In this document: in pieces, positions 8,402 to 17,711 of the stretch
Layout of the letters: each line of letters opens with the position of its first letter
Position numbering within the stretch: the first letter of the stretch is position 1
Source of the DNA: Phycisphaera mikurensis
Lineage (GTDB): Bacteria > Planctomycetota > Phycisphaerae > WQYP01
Assembly: GCA_022730455.1 (NCBI GenBank)
Contig: DZDI01000004.1
Coordinates: 1 to 55,982 of the forward strand
Length of the DNA: 55,982 bases
Direction: 5' to 3'
The notes under the pieces: model-generated
Database searches by the model: none
Told to the model about the DNA's origin: nothing
The model's input: the letters and a program-made list of their open reading frames with translations, nothing else
Program-made: the position numbers and the translations under genes

Positions 8402-9318
8402 TCCCTGACCGCCGCGACCTTCAAACGGAACAGCCCAACCCGTATTCCGCCAATTTGGATGAGCTGAGTGTCACCGATGCTCTGCGTTTAATGGATGCTG
8501 AAAATATCCATGCGGTGGAGGCGGTGAAGGCTGCGCACAGGTCGATTGAAACCGCAGTGATGTGGGCAACGGAGACGCTGCGTCATGGCGGTCAAATCAT
8601 TTATTCGGGTGCGGGAACCAGTGGTCGACTGGCAGTATTGGATGCCGCTGAATGCCCCCCAACTTTTTCCAGCGATCCCCAGCAAGTTGTGGCCATTATT
8701 GCCGGAGAGGATGCGGCTCTGCGACAATCGATTGAGGGGGTGGAAGATGATTTTGATGCCGGCGTACGGGCTGCCGATGACCTGCAGCTTGATAAAGATG
8801 ATTTGCTCATTGGTATCGCCGCGGGCGGCACAACGCCGTACGTTCACGGATCGCTTTCGGCTGCACGCTCGGCCGGCGCCAAGACTGTTTTTATGGTATG
8901 CACGGATCCATCCCCGTTGTCATCCGCAGCGGATCTGATCATCTATCTTGCGACTGGTCCGGAAATAATCACCGGCTCCACCCGTCTGAAGGCGGGTACC
9001 GCCACCAAACTTGCCTTGAACGCCATCAGTACTTTGGCGATGGTGCAAATGGGCAAAGTCTTTGGCAACATGATGATCGATGTGGATGCCGGGAAAAATG
9101 CCAAATTATGGGATCGTGCGGCACGCATGATTGAAGCCATCACCCGGCTAACCCGGTCTGATTCGCTGCAGTTGTTGCAAAGCGCGGATGGCCGGGTTAA
9201 GCGGGCGTTGGTGATGTATCACCGCGGTGTTTCTTCGGAAGCGGCGGATCACCTGCTGACGGATAATCAAGGGCGACTGAGAGATTTGCTCACCCCGCCG
9301 CCCACACGCAATATCTGA
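8398..9318 (+). CDS. murQ: N-acetylmuramic acid 6-phosphate etherase
   Basis: MurQ cleaves the lactyl ether of MurNAc-6-phosphate to give GlcNAc-6-phosphate and D-lactate, a step in peptidoglycan recycling or use of muropeptide sugars. The 306-residue length fits the family. The SIS-fold signature GAGTSGRLAVLDAAECPPTF is intact, with GIAAGGTTPYV and GSTRLKAGTATK further on. It starts with TTG at 8398, overlapping the stop of the preceding flavoprotein gene by 4 bp. No PTS MurNAc transporter or kinase lies next to it. The released D-lactate could feed the YdiJ-like dehydrogenase 2 kb upstream, which is inference. Confidence 0.95.
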   Translation: MIPDRRDLQTEQPNPYSANLDELSVTDALRLMDAENIHAVEAVKAAHRSIETAVMWATETLRHGGQIIYSGAGTSGRLAVLDAAECPPTFSSDPQQVVAIIAGEDAALRQSIEGVEDDFDAGVRAADDLQLDKDDLLIGIAAGGTTPYVHGSLSAARSAGAKTVFMVCTDPSPLSSAADLIIYLATGPEIITGSTRLKAGTATKLALNAISTLAMVQMGKVFGNMMIDVDAGKNAKLWDRAARMIEAITRLTRSDSLQLLQSADGRVKRALVMYHRGVSSEAADHLLTDNQGRLRDLLTPPPTRNI

Positions 9319-9337
9319 TATCGGATAAAATCATTGC

Positions 9338-10906
9338 ATGAATAACGCGAAGCCGACAGTGGAAGAGACCCTCCCCATTCTGGATTTTGGATCACAGTAT
9401 GTTCAGCTTATCGCCCGGCGTGTGCGCGAGGCGGGCGTACGGGCACTTCTGGTAGACCCCGCTACCCACGCCGAAGAACTTAAAAAACTCAATCCCGTGG
9501 GGATTATTCTTTCCGGTGGCCCATCGAGCGTTTATCAGGCCGATGCCCCCCGCTGCGATGAAAACATATTCAATTTGGGTGTGCCCATTTTAGGCATTTG
9601 TTATGGCATGCAGATCGCCGCTGAGTTGCTGGGGGGCAAAGTAAAAAAGGGAAATGCAGGCGAATATGGCGCGGCGCGGCTTACGGTAGCGGCCACACCT
9701 GAAGCTGACGATTTATTTACCGGTGTGCCACCATCCACCAACGTCTGGATGAGCCACGGAGACCAGGTCAATGCACTAGGTAATGAGTTTATTTCACTGG
9801 CTGCCACGCAAACTTGTTCATTGGCGGCCATTCGACACCGCAGCCGCCCTTTTTTTGGTGTGCAATTTCATCCGGAAGTTACCCATACACCCCATGGGGG
9901 CAAGGTATTGGAAAATTTTCTCTACCGCATCTGTAAAGCTACGGGGACGTGGCGGATGAACAACTTTATGGAAACAAGCATTGAGGCCATACGTCGTCAA
10001 GTTGGCACTGGAAGAGTGATTTGCGGCCTGTCCGGCGGCGTGGATTCTGCCGTGGCTGCGGCATTGATTCATCGTGCCATCGGGCACCAACTGACATGCA
10101 TTTTTGTCGACAATGGACTGCTGCGCAAAAACGAACGGCAAAGCGTCGAATCTACTTTCCGGGATCATTTTCACATTGACCTGCGCGTGGTCGATGCCGA
10201 GGACGAATTCCTGTCTGCTCTCAAGGGCGTGACCGAACCTCAGGAAAAGCGGAAACTTATCGGCAAGGCTTTTGTGGATGTTTTCAAACGCGAGGCCCAA
10301 ACCATCCACGACGCACGCTTTTTAGCCCAAGGTACCCTGTATCCGGATGTTATTGAAAGCGGCCAGGGGTACTGGCGTACGGCGGCCAATATTAAATTGC
10401 ACCACAATGTCGGTGGACTGCCGGCCGAGCTCGGCTTTGAACTCGTTGAACCGCTGCGCGAACTCTTCAAGGATGAAGTGCGGCGGCTTGGTGAGGTGCT
10501 TGGTTTGCCCGAACCGATGGTGTGGCGCCATCCATTTCCCGGGCCGGGATTAGCCGTGCGGTGCATTGGCGAAATCACCAGAGAACGGCTTGACCTGCTC
10601 CGCGACGCAGACGAAATTTTTCTGGAAGAAGTGGTCGCGGCAGGCCTGTATCGATCCACCGCGCAGACATTTGCGGTGCTGTTGCCGGTACAGAGTGTGG
10701 CGGTTATGGGAGATGACCGCAGTTATAATCCGGTGATTGCATTGCGAAGCGTTGATTCCAGCGATTTTATGACCGCCGATTGGAGCCGCCTGCCCTATGA
10801 TCTTCTGGCGCGGGTGTCTAGCCGGATTGTAAATGAGTTGCGAACGGTCAGCCGCGTGGTTTACGACGTGACCAGCAAGCCGCCCGGCACCATTGAATGG
10901 GAATAA
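9338..10906 (+). CDS. guaA: GMP synthase (glutamine-hydrolysing)
   Basis: GuaA converts XMP, glutamine and ATP to GMP. The 522-residue protein has an N-terminal class I glutamine amidotransferase (nucleophile Cys in GICYGMQIA near residue 89; His/Glu in FHPEVTHT), the ATP-pyrophosphatase P-loop GLSGGVDSA near 230, and the C-terminal dimerisation domain ending [10 protein letters not shown], as in all GMP synthases. It begins 19 bp after murQ and is followed 3 bp later by a small membrane-protein gene, so it is probably part of the same transcript. All catalytic motifs are intact. Confidence 0.97.
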   Translation: MNNAKPTVEETLPILDFGSQYVQLIARRVREAGVRALLVDPATHAEELKKLNPVGIILSGGPSSVYQADAPRCDENIFNLGVPILGICYGMQIAAELLGGKVKKGNAGEYGAARLTVAATPEADDLFTGVPPSTNVWMSHGDQVNALGNEFISLAATQTCSLAAIRHRSRPFFGVQFHPEVTHTPHGGKVLENFLYRICKATGTWRMNNFMETSIEAIRRQVGTGRVICGLSGGVDSAVAAALIHRAIGHQLTCIFVDNGLLRKNERQSVESTFRDHFHIDLRVVDAEDEFLSALKGVTEPQEKRKLIGKAFVDVFKREAQTIHDARFLAQGTLYPDVIESGQGYWRTAANIKLHHNVGGLPAELGFELVEPLRELFKDEVRRLGEVLGLPEPMVWRHPFPGPGLAVRCIGEITRERLDLLRDADEIFLEEVVAAGLYRSTAQTFAVLLPVQSVAVMGDDRSYNPVIALRSVDSSDFMTADWSRLPYDLLARVSSRIVNELRTVSRVVYDVTSKPPGTIEWE

Positions 10907-10909
10907 TAT

Positions 10910-11368
10910 TTGACCAGCGATTCGCCCATCCATCCTCATGACCGCCATTTACCAACTGCGGTAATTCGCAAGCGGCGGCGATTCCGGCGTATCGCCTACA
11001 TCATGCTTGCCGTGGCTCTGCTCACAGCCGCCCCCGGCTGGATTCTATACGGGGTGGCCATATGGAACGTCTTTACCCTGCGGCATTTTACTTTTCTGCA
11101 GGCTATTGCCGCCTACGGGTTATTAATTATTTCCAGTGTTGCGCTGGTGCTCGGTCTCCTGTACCTGCTGCTCGCTCAGGCCCGGCGTATGTCTCTAACC
11201 GTCGATGGCGGTGCGGATGGTGTCGACGGTCAGACCAACCCGCGCTGCGGCAACTGCGGTTGGCCTCACGACTACCCCGACCGCTTCTGCCGCCATTGCG
11301 GCAAGGCATTGGCAGGTGTTTCGAATGCAGACGGGGAAGCGACTCCGACGGGACCGCAGCGTCCATGA
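10910..11368 (+). CDS. Two-helix membrane protein with C-terminal zinc ribbon
   Basis: This is a 152-residue protein of unrecognised family. A basic N-terminus (KRRRFRR) precedes two hydrophobic helices (about 28-50 and 62-86). The C-terminal tail carries a zinc-ribbon-like pattern: CGNC, then a 12-residue interval and CRHCGKAL. A soluble metal-binding tail on a two-helix anchor is consistent with a small regulatory or assembly factor, but nothing shows what it does. It starts with TTG 3 bp after the guaA stop, so expression probably depends on read-through from guaA. The next in-frame Met would remove part of the first helix. Confidence 0.6.
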   Translation: MTSDSPIHPHDRHLPTAVIRKRRRFRRIAYIMLAVALLTAAPGWILYGVAIWNVFTLRHFTFLQAIAAYGLLIISSVALVLGLLYLLLAQARRMSLTVDGGADGVDGQTNPRCGNCGWPHDYPDRFCRHCGKALAGVSNADGEATPTGPQRP

Positions 11369-11560
11369 AATGACAATGATGGAGATGTCGGCATCGGGTC
11401 CGCATTTGAAACCCACTGATTATCGAGATGGTCGTATGGCTTATACGCCCGATACATAAGAGAGGAAACACTTACGTCGCTATCTTCTGAATCCGCAGCA
11501 AACACCAGCCGTAAGGCTGGAACCCCTGAACAACAACTGCATCCGTTTCGTCTTGTTGGC

Positions 11561-12670
11561 ATGTCGTGGTCGCACTTCCTCAATGATGGAGGAGCTTTTT
11601 TCTTGCCAGGCATCCTGCCAGCCGTCATAAGGCACCTGCATCAGCCACTCTTTATGGTGGGCCCCATTGTGGCATCGATATATATTGGCCAGATACTCCA
11701 GCCACTGTTTGGAATTCTGGCCGATCATTTTGGCGGCAAACTCTTCGTGATATCGGGTTTAGTACTCTGCGTGGGAACCGCGTCGCTGATTGGTCTGTCT
11801 CCGAATGTCTGGATTCTCATTGGATTGGTGCTGCTTTCAGGACTTGGCAGTACAGCCTATCATCCCCAGGCTCTGGCGGCGGCGCGTTCAATCTCCGGGC
11901 GACGGCACGCACAGGGAATGGCGGTGTTCCTGGTAGGTGGGGAATTGGGGAGGGGATGCTGGCCTTTGCTGGCGAGCCTGATCGTGGTACATCTTGGACT
12001 GGCTCGCCTGTGGCTTATTGCCATTCCAACAGCGATGACGATTCCGTGGTTGCTGCGTATTGTTCCCACGCAGCCCGCCAGACCACTCAGCCGAGGCTCC
12101 ATATCCATTCGTGCTCATCTCAAGCCATTTCTGATCCTCGTTGGTTTTTCCGCGTTTCGTAATTTTGCGGTCTTCGGCGCAATCGCATTTATACCCATTA
12201 TGTGGCACCTGCGCGGCGGCAGCCTGATCCAGGGCGCCGGCATCCTAACCACACTGCTGGTCACCGGAATTATTGGTCAAATGGCGGGTGGCACGGCAGC
12301 CGATAAGTGGGGACGACGGCATGTGCTAATGGCATCAAGCGCAGCCATGCTGGTGCTTCTACCGGTATTACCGCATCTGGGCGGCGCGTGGCTTTATATT
12401 GTCGCCGGACTGCTCGGAATCGCCTGTTTCAGTACATACTCCAGCACACTGATCATCGGCCAGGACATCTTTCCGGAAAATCGAGCCATGGGATCGGGCA
12501 TTGCCCTGGGTTTTTCCAATGCCATTGGCGCCATAGGGCTTTTTCCACTTGGATATGTGGCGGCCACCATGGGAATCGATACCGTATTTAATTTCCTCAC
12601 CATCGCCTGCGTAGGCATGCTGCTTATGAGCCTTACCTTCACACGTAGAGCCCATCCGGCGATGCATTAA
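11561..12670 (+). CDS. MFS transporter, fosmidomycin-resistance (Fsr)-like
   Basis: This major-facilitator permease of at least 369 residues has about 11-12 hydrophobic helices. The N-terminal segment SWSHFLNDGGAFFLPGILPA matches the first helix of Fsr-type exporters (xHFLND motif), and ILADHFGGK fits the loop 2-3 motif A. The ATG at 11561 lies within the start of helix 1 and has no ribosome-binding site. The frame is open upstream to a TGA near 11417, and an AGAGAGG sits at 11459-11465, but no ATG, GTG or TTG occurs between. The real start may be non-canonical or a sequence difference may hide it. Substrate is unknown. Confidence 0.82.
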   Translation: MSWSHFLNDGGAFFLPGILPAVIRHLHQPLFMVGPIVASIYIGQILQPLFGILADHFGGKLFVISGLVLCVGTASLIGLSPNVWILIGLVLLSGLGSTAYHPQALAAARSISGRRHAQGMAVFLVGGELGRGCWPLLASLIVVHLGLARLWLIAIPTAMTIPWLLRIVPTQPARPLSRGSISIRAHLKPFLILVGFSAFRNFAVFGAIAFIPIMWHLRGGSLIQGAGILTTLLVTGIIGQMAGGTAADKWGRRHVLMASSAAMLVLLPVLPHLGGAWLYIVAGLLGIACFSTYSSTLIIGQDIFPENRAMGSGIALGFSNAIGAIGLFPLGYVAATMGIDTVFNFLTIACVGMLLMSLTFTRRAHPAMH

Positions 12671-12949
12671 ATTTTACATATATTATCAACTCTATTTCAA
12701 TGACTGTGATTGCCGGAGCGTGATTTTTCAGCGCCAGTCGCTAACTTACTCCAAACATCGTATGTCCAATCGGTTTATAAATCGTTACGAAACCGTTAGG
12801 GACAAGAATAAAGCCCACTGCTATCACAGACTGCACCATTACCTAGCGCAGTTCTAACAATTGGAAACATAATCCCGTCTGACGCAAAGAGATATTCGTC
12901 AGGCGAACCTGTCGAAGTCTAAATGGATAGCTTTTTAGGAGAACAAGCT

Positions 12950-14467
12950 ATGATCCCAGAGAACCGCAAGTTTCCACATCGTGCTGCCATATTTACAGCG
13001 GCGATGTCCATGAGCGTGTCGGCAGCATGTTTTGCCGCCGCTCCAATCCCGCAGGCTGCCACCCGGCCAACGGCCGCTCAGCTTGAGACCGAAATTCAGG
13101 CTTTACAGAATCAAGTAAAGGCCTTGCAAAGCGGTCAGAATCATGTACGGCAATCGGAGGAATCAGCCGCCCAGGTGCGACAAATCGTCAAACGGGTGCT
13201 TTCCGACGCCAAAACACGGTCCCATTCCATGGGCAACGCCTTGGAAGCGGGATACAACAACGGCTTTTTTATCCAGAGTGCAAATAAAGAATTCAATCTG
13301 ACGATCAATGGTTACCTGCAATACCGCTACACTTGGTCGCAGGCTCAGGCTGGCAACAATGTTACGGCCACCGGCAGTCCGATTCCGTCATCTGACACCG
13401 GTAATTCCAATGGTTTCGACGCCCGCCGGGCCCGGTTAATTCTTTCCGGCTATGCTTTCAAGAATATTATTTATTCAATCTCGGGTGATTTCGCCAGCGG
13501 CAGCGGGCTGGGCAACAGTTTTCAAATCCTGGATACCTGGATTGGTTACGAATTCAATCCGGGACTGATGATTCGCACCGGGTCCATGCTGGTGCCATTT
13601 ACACACGTTGAATATTACAGCTCCGGCACGGAATTTCCGGAATTTGCCGCCTGTGAAGCGCCATTTGATCCGGTCCGCTCATTGGCCCTGGACGTTTCAG
13701 GCAACCTGGACCAGAACAAGCTCTTTTATGACGCCCAGATCAACAACGGATCCAAAGCCAATAACCTCGACGGCAGCAGCAACGTGAGCGCTTCGACCAA
13801 CCTTGATAACCGCCTGGGTTTTTATGCACGCGTGCAGTATGCGGGCGCCGGTACGAATGCCGATTTCACCGATTCACCCGATGTGTCATGGCACAAGCAT
13901 CTGGTATGGGCGATCGGTGCCGCCATGGGCTATGAAACCCAGAATTCATCGTCTGGTGTATACCCAGCCCCTCAGAGTTCCCTCGCGCTTGCTGGCTTGG
14001 CCACACCCAACAACGGGTATCTCGGCGGAGTTGTAGCCAGCGGATCGCTGTATCGTGCCACCGTGGACGCCCATATGAAGTATCGTGGCTTAGCGTTAAA
14101 TGGGGCCGTCTTTTATCAGAATTATAATGCGGCCACACCCGGTGCAGGTGGCAGCACCGCTTTGCTGTACAAAACCTATGGCACCGGCAGCGTTTGGCAG
14201 TTGGGCGCCTACGGCGAAGCTGGCTATTTCATCGTACCGCACAAATGGGAATTGGCCGCCCGCATTGGCGATCTGACGACTGACGGTCAAGGCAAACAGT
14301 CGATGGAATACACGGCTGGCGTAAACTACTACATCTTCGGTGAAAATGCCAAGATACAAGCTGCCTTTACCTACTTGCCCAATGCGGCGTACACCAGCCC
14401 GAATATTGGCTCAAACGCCAACACCCAGGACTTTATTTCGCAGGTGCAGTTGCAGGTGAAGTTCTAG
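12950..14467 (+). CDS. Outer-membrane porin, phosphate-selective porin O/P (OprP) type
   Basis: The mature protein should form a 16-strand-like barrel in the outer membrane. The 505-residue product has a Sec signal peptide (about 1-28, ending near SAACFAAA), a short coiled coil (about 45-85, LETEIQALQNQVKALQ), and a long beta-rich region with alternating aromatic residues ending in VQLQVKF, the C-terminal Phe recognised by the BAM machinery. The tract NGYLQYRYTW and the later LDTWIGYEFNPGLMIRTGSM resemble OprO/OprP porins. The ATG at 12950 is preferred because AGGAG lies 8 nt upstream; the track start (12923) has none. A strong terminator follows. Phosphate selectivity is a family label, not shown here. 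Confidence 0.87.
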   Translation: MIPENRKFPHRAAIFTAAMSMSVSAACFAAAPIPQAATRPTAAQLETEIQALQNQVKALQSGQNHVRQSEESAAQVRQIVKRVLSDAKTRSHSMGNALEAGYNNGFFIQSANKEFNLTINGYLQYRYTWSQAQAGNNVTATGSPIPSSDTGNSNGFDARRARLILSGYAFKNIIYSISGDFASGSGLGNSFQILDTWIGYEFNPGLMIRTGSMLVPFTHVEYYSSGTEFPEFAACEAPFDPVRSLALDVSGNLDQNKLFYDAQINNGSKANNLDGSSNVSASTNLDNRLGFYARVQYAGAGTNADFTDSPDVSWHKHLVWAIGAAMGYETQNSSSGVYPAPQSSLALAGLATPNNGYLGGVVASGSLYRATVDAHMKYRGLALNGAVFYQNYNAATPGAGGSTALLYKTYGTGSVWQLGAYGEAGYFIVPHKWELAARIGDLTTDGQGKQSMEYTAGVNYYIFGENAKIQAAFTYLPNAAYTSPNIGSNANTQDFISQVQLQVKF

Positions 14468-14518
14468 GTAGACATGCCTCCGGCTGGCATCGCCGCAAAC
14501 AAGCTGAAAACTCTCCCC

Positions 14519-14551
14519 GGGCGGGCCAAAATGGCCCGCCCTCTTTTATTT
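14519..14551 (+). terminator. Rho-independent terminator after the porin gene
   Basis: A perfect 10-bp GC-rich stem (GGGCGGGCCA / TGGCCCGCCC) with an AAA loop is followed by TCTTTTATTTT. It lies about 50 bp after the porin stop. Confidence 0.9.
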
Positions 14552-15094
14552 TGTACGTCATAACACCGGCCGCTCATTATCGGTGTCATCAATTTCCGGA
14601 ACCAATGAAAAAAGCTGGTGATCGATAGCGATCACCAGCCTTCGTGGGGGAGAAGGAAGGAACTTACGTCTCGCAAGGCCGTGGGAAACCTCGCAAGACA
14701 CCCTCTACTACGCCGCGCGGGAAAGGAAGGTTCATACAACTTCTAAAATTATCGGTCTGTAACCATGAAGGCCCAGCATCCATGCTTTTGACACGCCCGG
14801 ACCAGCCGTGAATGTCAGATAACAAAGGCTTGCCAGACTAAACTGGCCCTTTAGGAGTCTGTCCCAGCTTCCAAATTCAGCTTATCAGACGGTACCGGAG
14901 TAAAATCCGCCCAATTTTTTCTGAATGAACTCCCACTGCATTCCGATAGATAAGGCGGGAGATGGAGAAACAATTTGGGTTACTCATCGCAGCGACGCCT
15001 ATCTGCTCGCCGATGACCCTTGGTGAAAAAAATCAGATTACCCTCCGAGACGGACAGCCCATTTGTTTCAAGCCCGATCTGGGAGGTTTTTTGA
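14552..15094. other. Intergenic region between porin and pseudopilin genes
   Basis: About 540 bp without a convincing gene. It contains a perfect hairpin with an A-tract on its left side (14608-14639), two GGAAGGA tracts (near 14655 and 14725), and a direct repeat CTCGCAAG separated by 12 nt (near 14672-14697). A 64-codon ORF at 14962 overlaps the pilin gene out of frame, has no usable ribosome-binding site and is probably not real. Confidence 0.5.
14608..14639 (-). terminator. Minus-strand terminator-like hairpin with no obvious gene
   Basis: GCTGGTGATCG / CGATCACCAGC forms a perfect 11-bp stem with a 4-nt loop. Read on the minus strand it is followed by TTTTTT, the layout of an intrinsic terminator. 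No minus-strand gene lies upstream of it (14640-16002), so it may end an unannotated small RNA. Confidence 0.55.
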
Positions 15095-15862
15095 ATGAGA
15101 AAGGCGCCTATGCGTTCCAAAATCCAGAAATTGAATCGTGGCTTCACCCTGATTGAACTTCTCGTGGTCATTGCAATCGTGGCTATAATGGTATCGCTGC
15201 TGCTGCCCGCTCTGGCCGCCAGCCGCAATCTGGCCCAGCGCGCCAGTTGTGCCGCCCAGTTGCATTCTCTGGGCCAAGCCTTCGCCATCTATGCGGATAC
15301 GTATAACAACCAATACCCGGTCAATTCAGAATATGGACTTCCGTTTGAGTATATGGTCAACGGCTACAACAATGTCACTCAAAATTGGAACCCGGCAGGA
15401 TTCAGTCTGTTATACACCTCTGGGACGCTGACGGTTCCACAGATGTTCTACTGCCCGCAATCCGGCTACTACGGCCCAGCCAGTGCGGTCAACGGAACGT
15501 ATCTGCCAACTTTGGTAGACAAAGGGTATACCATCGATTGGATGAATATTGCCTATAGCTATTGCTACTACTACACGCCCAAGACGCAGAATAACTTGTG
15601 GGGTCGAGACACCGACACGCCGCAAATTCAATTCAGCAGCGGCCCAGATGCTTCAAACAACACTATATTGGCGGGTGATACGACCTTGGCTGTCTTCAAC
15701 TCTTTTGACTGGCCCAGCAGCCCCGCTTCTAACCATATGGATATCGGTAAGACTCCTGCGGGTGGTAACGAGCTTTACAACGATGGCTCGGTACGCTGGC
15801 ATAACTTCAGCCAAATGCATGTTGGTTATAGCTGGCTCGGCATATTGAATTTTTATCAATGA
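15095..15862 (+). CDS. Type II/IV pseudopilin-like protein with prepilin cleavage motif and H-X9-DG-like end
   Basis: This 255-residue protein belongs to the large planctomycete pseudopilin-like family. The short basic leader ends in [18 protein letters not shown], a canonical prepilin peptidase site (cleavage after Gly, Glu at +5) followed by the hydrophobic pilin helix. The C-terminal region contains NHMDIG through [14 protein letters not shown], which resembles the H-X9-DG motif of this family (DUF1559-like). The ATG at 15095 is backed by GGGAGG 9 nt upstream. It stands alone with its own terminator and no secretion genes nearby. The function of such paralogues is not established; they are thought to be surface or periplasmic fibre-like proteins. 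Confidence 0.85.
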   Translation: MRKAPMRSKIQKLNRGFTLIELLVVIAIVAIMVSLLLPALAASRNLAQRASCAAQLHSLGQAFAIYADTYNNQYPVNSEYGLPFEYMVNGYNNVTQNWNPAGFSLLYTSGTLTVPQMFYCPQSGYYGPASAVNGTYLPTLVDKGYTIDWMNIAYSYCYYYTPKTQNNLWGRDTDTPQIQFSSGPDASNNTILAGDTTLAVFNSFDWPSSPASNHMDIGKTPAGGNELYNDGSVRWHNFSQMHVGYSWLGILNFYQ

Positions 15863-15895
15863 TGACGCTAATCTTTTAACAGTGGCAGGCATGGA

Positions 15896-15931
15896 CACCG
15901 GTCGCCAATTCAGCGCGGCCGGTGCTTTTTT
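15896..15931 (+). terminator. Rho-independent terminator after the pseudopilin gene
   Basis: A 10-bp stem CACCGGTCGC / GCGGCCGGTG (one G-U pair) with a 9-nt loop is followed by CTTTTTT. It sits about 35 bp after the stop codon. Confidence 0.85.
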
Positions 15932-16002
15932 CATCCGGGTAAAAACACCATGCACAGTCGATGTTCACCTGCGGGATGAACAACCATCAGCCGAAACCAT
16001 TC

Positions 16003-16860
16003 TCATGGCTGATATTCGTGACACGGTGCAGGATAAGTACGCCCCTTGACGGCGTCGCGGTATTGTGCGGCTGCAGTCGCGACATGCGACGGCACGTTAC
16101 CCATGACGGGTGCAAACCGTGGCGGTTTAGCATTAAATCCAAGCAGGTCGGTCACCACTACGACGTGCCCATGGCAGCTTATACCGGCACCGCAGCCGAT
16201 CACCGGGCAATCAACCTTTGCCACGACACGCGCTCCCAGTGTGGCTGGAACCGCCTCAAGCAAAATCAGCGAGGCCCCGGCCTTTCGGGCATCCTGGGCT
16301 AAAGCGATAATCTCGGCCGCCTCCGACTCGGCTCGACCGTGGACACGATACCCTTTGGGATGCGATACATGCTGTGGCAACAATCCCAGATGGGCGCACA
16401 CAGGGACGCCGGCCTCCGTCAGGGCTGAAATAATATTTAATTGCTCCGGTAAAATTTCACACTTCACCGCGCTGGCACCAGCATTGATTAAACGGCGTGC
16501 ATTAACAACGGCGGCGGACGGAGTATCATAACTGCCGTCGGGCATGTCCCCCATCACCATGGCGCGGACGGTGCCACGTCCGACGGCCGCTGTCACTTCG
16601 ACCATGAAATCCATTGGAACACCGCGGGTGGTAGGTAACCCCAGCAGTGTGGTGGCAACTGAATCACCAACCAGGAGGATATCGATGCCGACCTCGTCGA
16701 GCACCCGGGCGGTCAGATAGTCGTAGCAGGTGAGCATGGAGATCGGCTCATCTTGGCGTACCATTTCGCATAGTGATTCCACACTGATGCGCAGTGGGCG
16801 GCCCATTTTGCTTTCGTCCGATGGGCGTACCGAAGAAGATTCGTTTGCGTCAGACATCAT
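16003..16860 (-). CDS. panB: 3-methyl-2-oxobutanoate hydroxymethyltransferase
   Basis: PanB adds a hydroxymethyl group from 5,10-methylene-THF to alpha-ketoisovalerate, the first committed step of pantothenate and CoA synthesis. Family motifs are present: [13 protein letters not shown] (metal-binding Asp), [30 protein letters not shown] and [12 protein letters not shown]. The track's start (16983) overlaps uppS and adds a non-family leader. I use the ATG at 16860, giving 285 residues, 25 bp after the uppS stop. A further Met (MGRPLRISV) would give the usual ~265-residue core. No panC lies nearby. Confidence 0.94.
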   Translation of the reverse strand: MMSDANESSSVRPSDESKMGRPLRISVESLCEMVRQDEPISMLTCYDYLTARVLDEVGIDILLVGDSVATTLLGLPTTRGVPMDFMVEVTAAVGRGTVRAMVMGDMPDGSYDTPSAAVVNARRLINAGASAVKCEILPEQLNIISALTEAGVPVCAHLGLLPQHVSHPKGYRVHGRAESEAAEIIALAQDARKAGASLILLEAVPATLGARVVAKVDCPVIGCGAGISCHGHVVVVTDLLGFNAKPPRFAPVMGNVPSHVATAAAQYRDAVKGRTYPAPCHEYQP

Positions 16861-16885
16861 GATAGAGTCGCAGGCTCCAAGTGGA

Positions 16886-17674
16886 TTACACGGATTCCAG
16901 TCCGCCAAATCGGCGCTGCCGTTTTCCGTATGCCTCGATGGCCAAATCCAGATCCGCGGAGCGAAATTCCGGCCAGCAGACATCGGTCACGTAAAGTTCC
17001 GCATAGCTGATCTGCCAAAGAAGATAATTGCTGACGCGCATTTCGCCAGCCGTACGAATGAGCAAATCCGGGTCGGGCATGCCAGCGGTATATAAATGCG
17101 CCGCGATAGTTTCGGGGCCAATATCCTCCGGGTGCAATCGGCCCGCCTGCACTTCGCCTGCAATCTCACGCACCGCATCGGTGATTTCCGTACGCGCCCC
17201 ATAATTAACAGCCAGACATAGCGTCATACCCGTATTGTGATCCAGTAACGCCGTAGTTTGGTCAATCTCACGCAGCACTGCGTCCGGCAGGCCGTTCCGC
17301 CGTCCGATTTGACGGAAGCGAATGTTATTTTTATTCATTAATTCCCGCTCACTCACCAGGTATTGGGCGTACAGATGCATTAGTTCATTGACTTCCGTCG
17401 TCGGGCGGCTCCAATTTTCAATGGAGAAACTGTATAGCGTGAGCTGTTTGAGGTGCAGTCGGGCACAATGCTCAATAATTTCACGGGCCGTTTTGGCACC
17501 GGCCCGGTGCCCGAAGGTGCGCTGCTTTCCCTGGCGTTTCGCCCATCGTCCATTGCCGTCCATAATGATGGCGATGTGCTTGGGTGAGACGTTTTCCACC
17601 ACTGATGCCGTCGTGCTGGGTTGCAAACTGGCGGCAGACGGCGGAATCGTTATGGGCGGGTCCGGACTCATCAT
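16886..17674 (-). CDS. uppS: Isoprenyl transferase (undecaprenyl diphosphate synthase type)
   Basis: This cis-prenyltransferase condenses isopentenyl diphosphate onto farnesyl diphosphate to make undecaprenyl diphosphate, the lipid carrier for cell-wall and surface glycans. It has 262 residues with the signature [17 protein letters not shown] (catalytic Asp near 39), [22 protein letters not shown], and the C-terminal substrate motif [21 protein letters not shown] with [13 protein letters not shown] non-conserved 25-residue leader precedes the core. It lies between purA and panB on the same strand with short gaps (37 and 25 bp), probably one operon. Confidence 0.96.
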   Translation of the reverse strand: MMSPDPPITIPPSAASLQPSTTASVVENVSPKHIAIIMDGNGRWAKRQGKQRTFGHRAGAKTAREIIEHCARLHLKQLTLYSFSIENWSRPTTEVNELMHLYAQYLVSERELMNKNNIRFRQIGRRNGLPDAVLREIDQTTALLDHNTGMTLCLAVNYGARTEITDAVREIAGEVQAGRLHPEDIGPETIAAHLYTAGMPDPDLLIRTAGEMRVSNYLLWQISYAELYVTDVCWPEFRSADLDLAIEAYGKRQRRFGGLESV

Positions 17675-17711
17675 CTCCTGATTATACGGCTTTTGCGCCG
17701 TACCGGCACAG

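Noticed and set aside
11370-11459. 29-codon ORF between the zinc-ribbon protein and the MFS gene
   Set aside because: No ribosome-binding site of its own and low-complexity start (MTMMEM); could be a leader peptide but nothing supports it.
14962-15156. 64-codon ORF overlapping the pseudopilin start
   Set aside because: The only upstream GGGAG is immediately against the ATG, and the overlap is out of frame with a well-supported gene.
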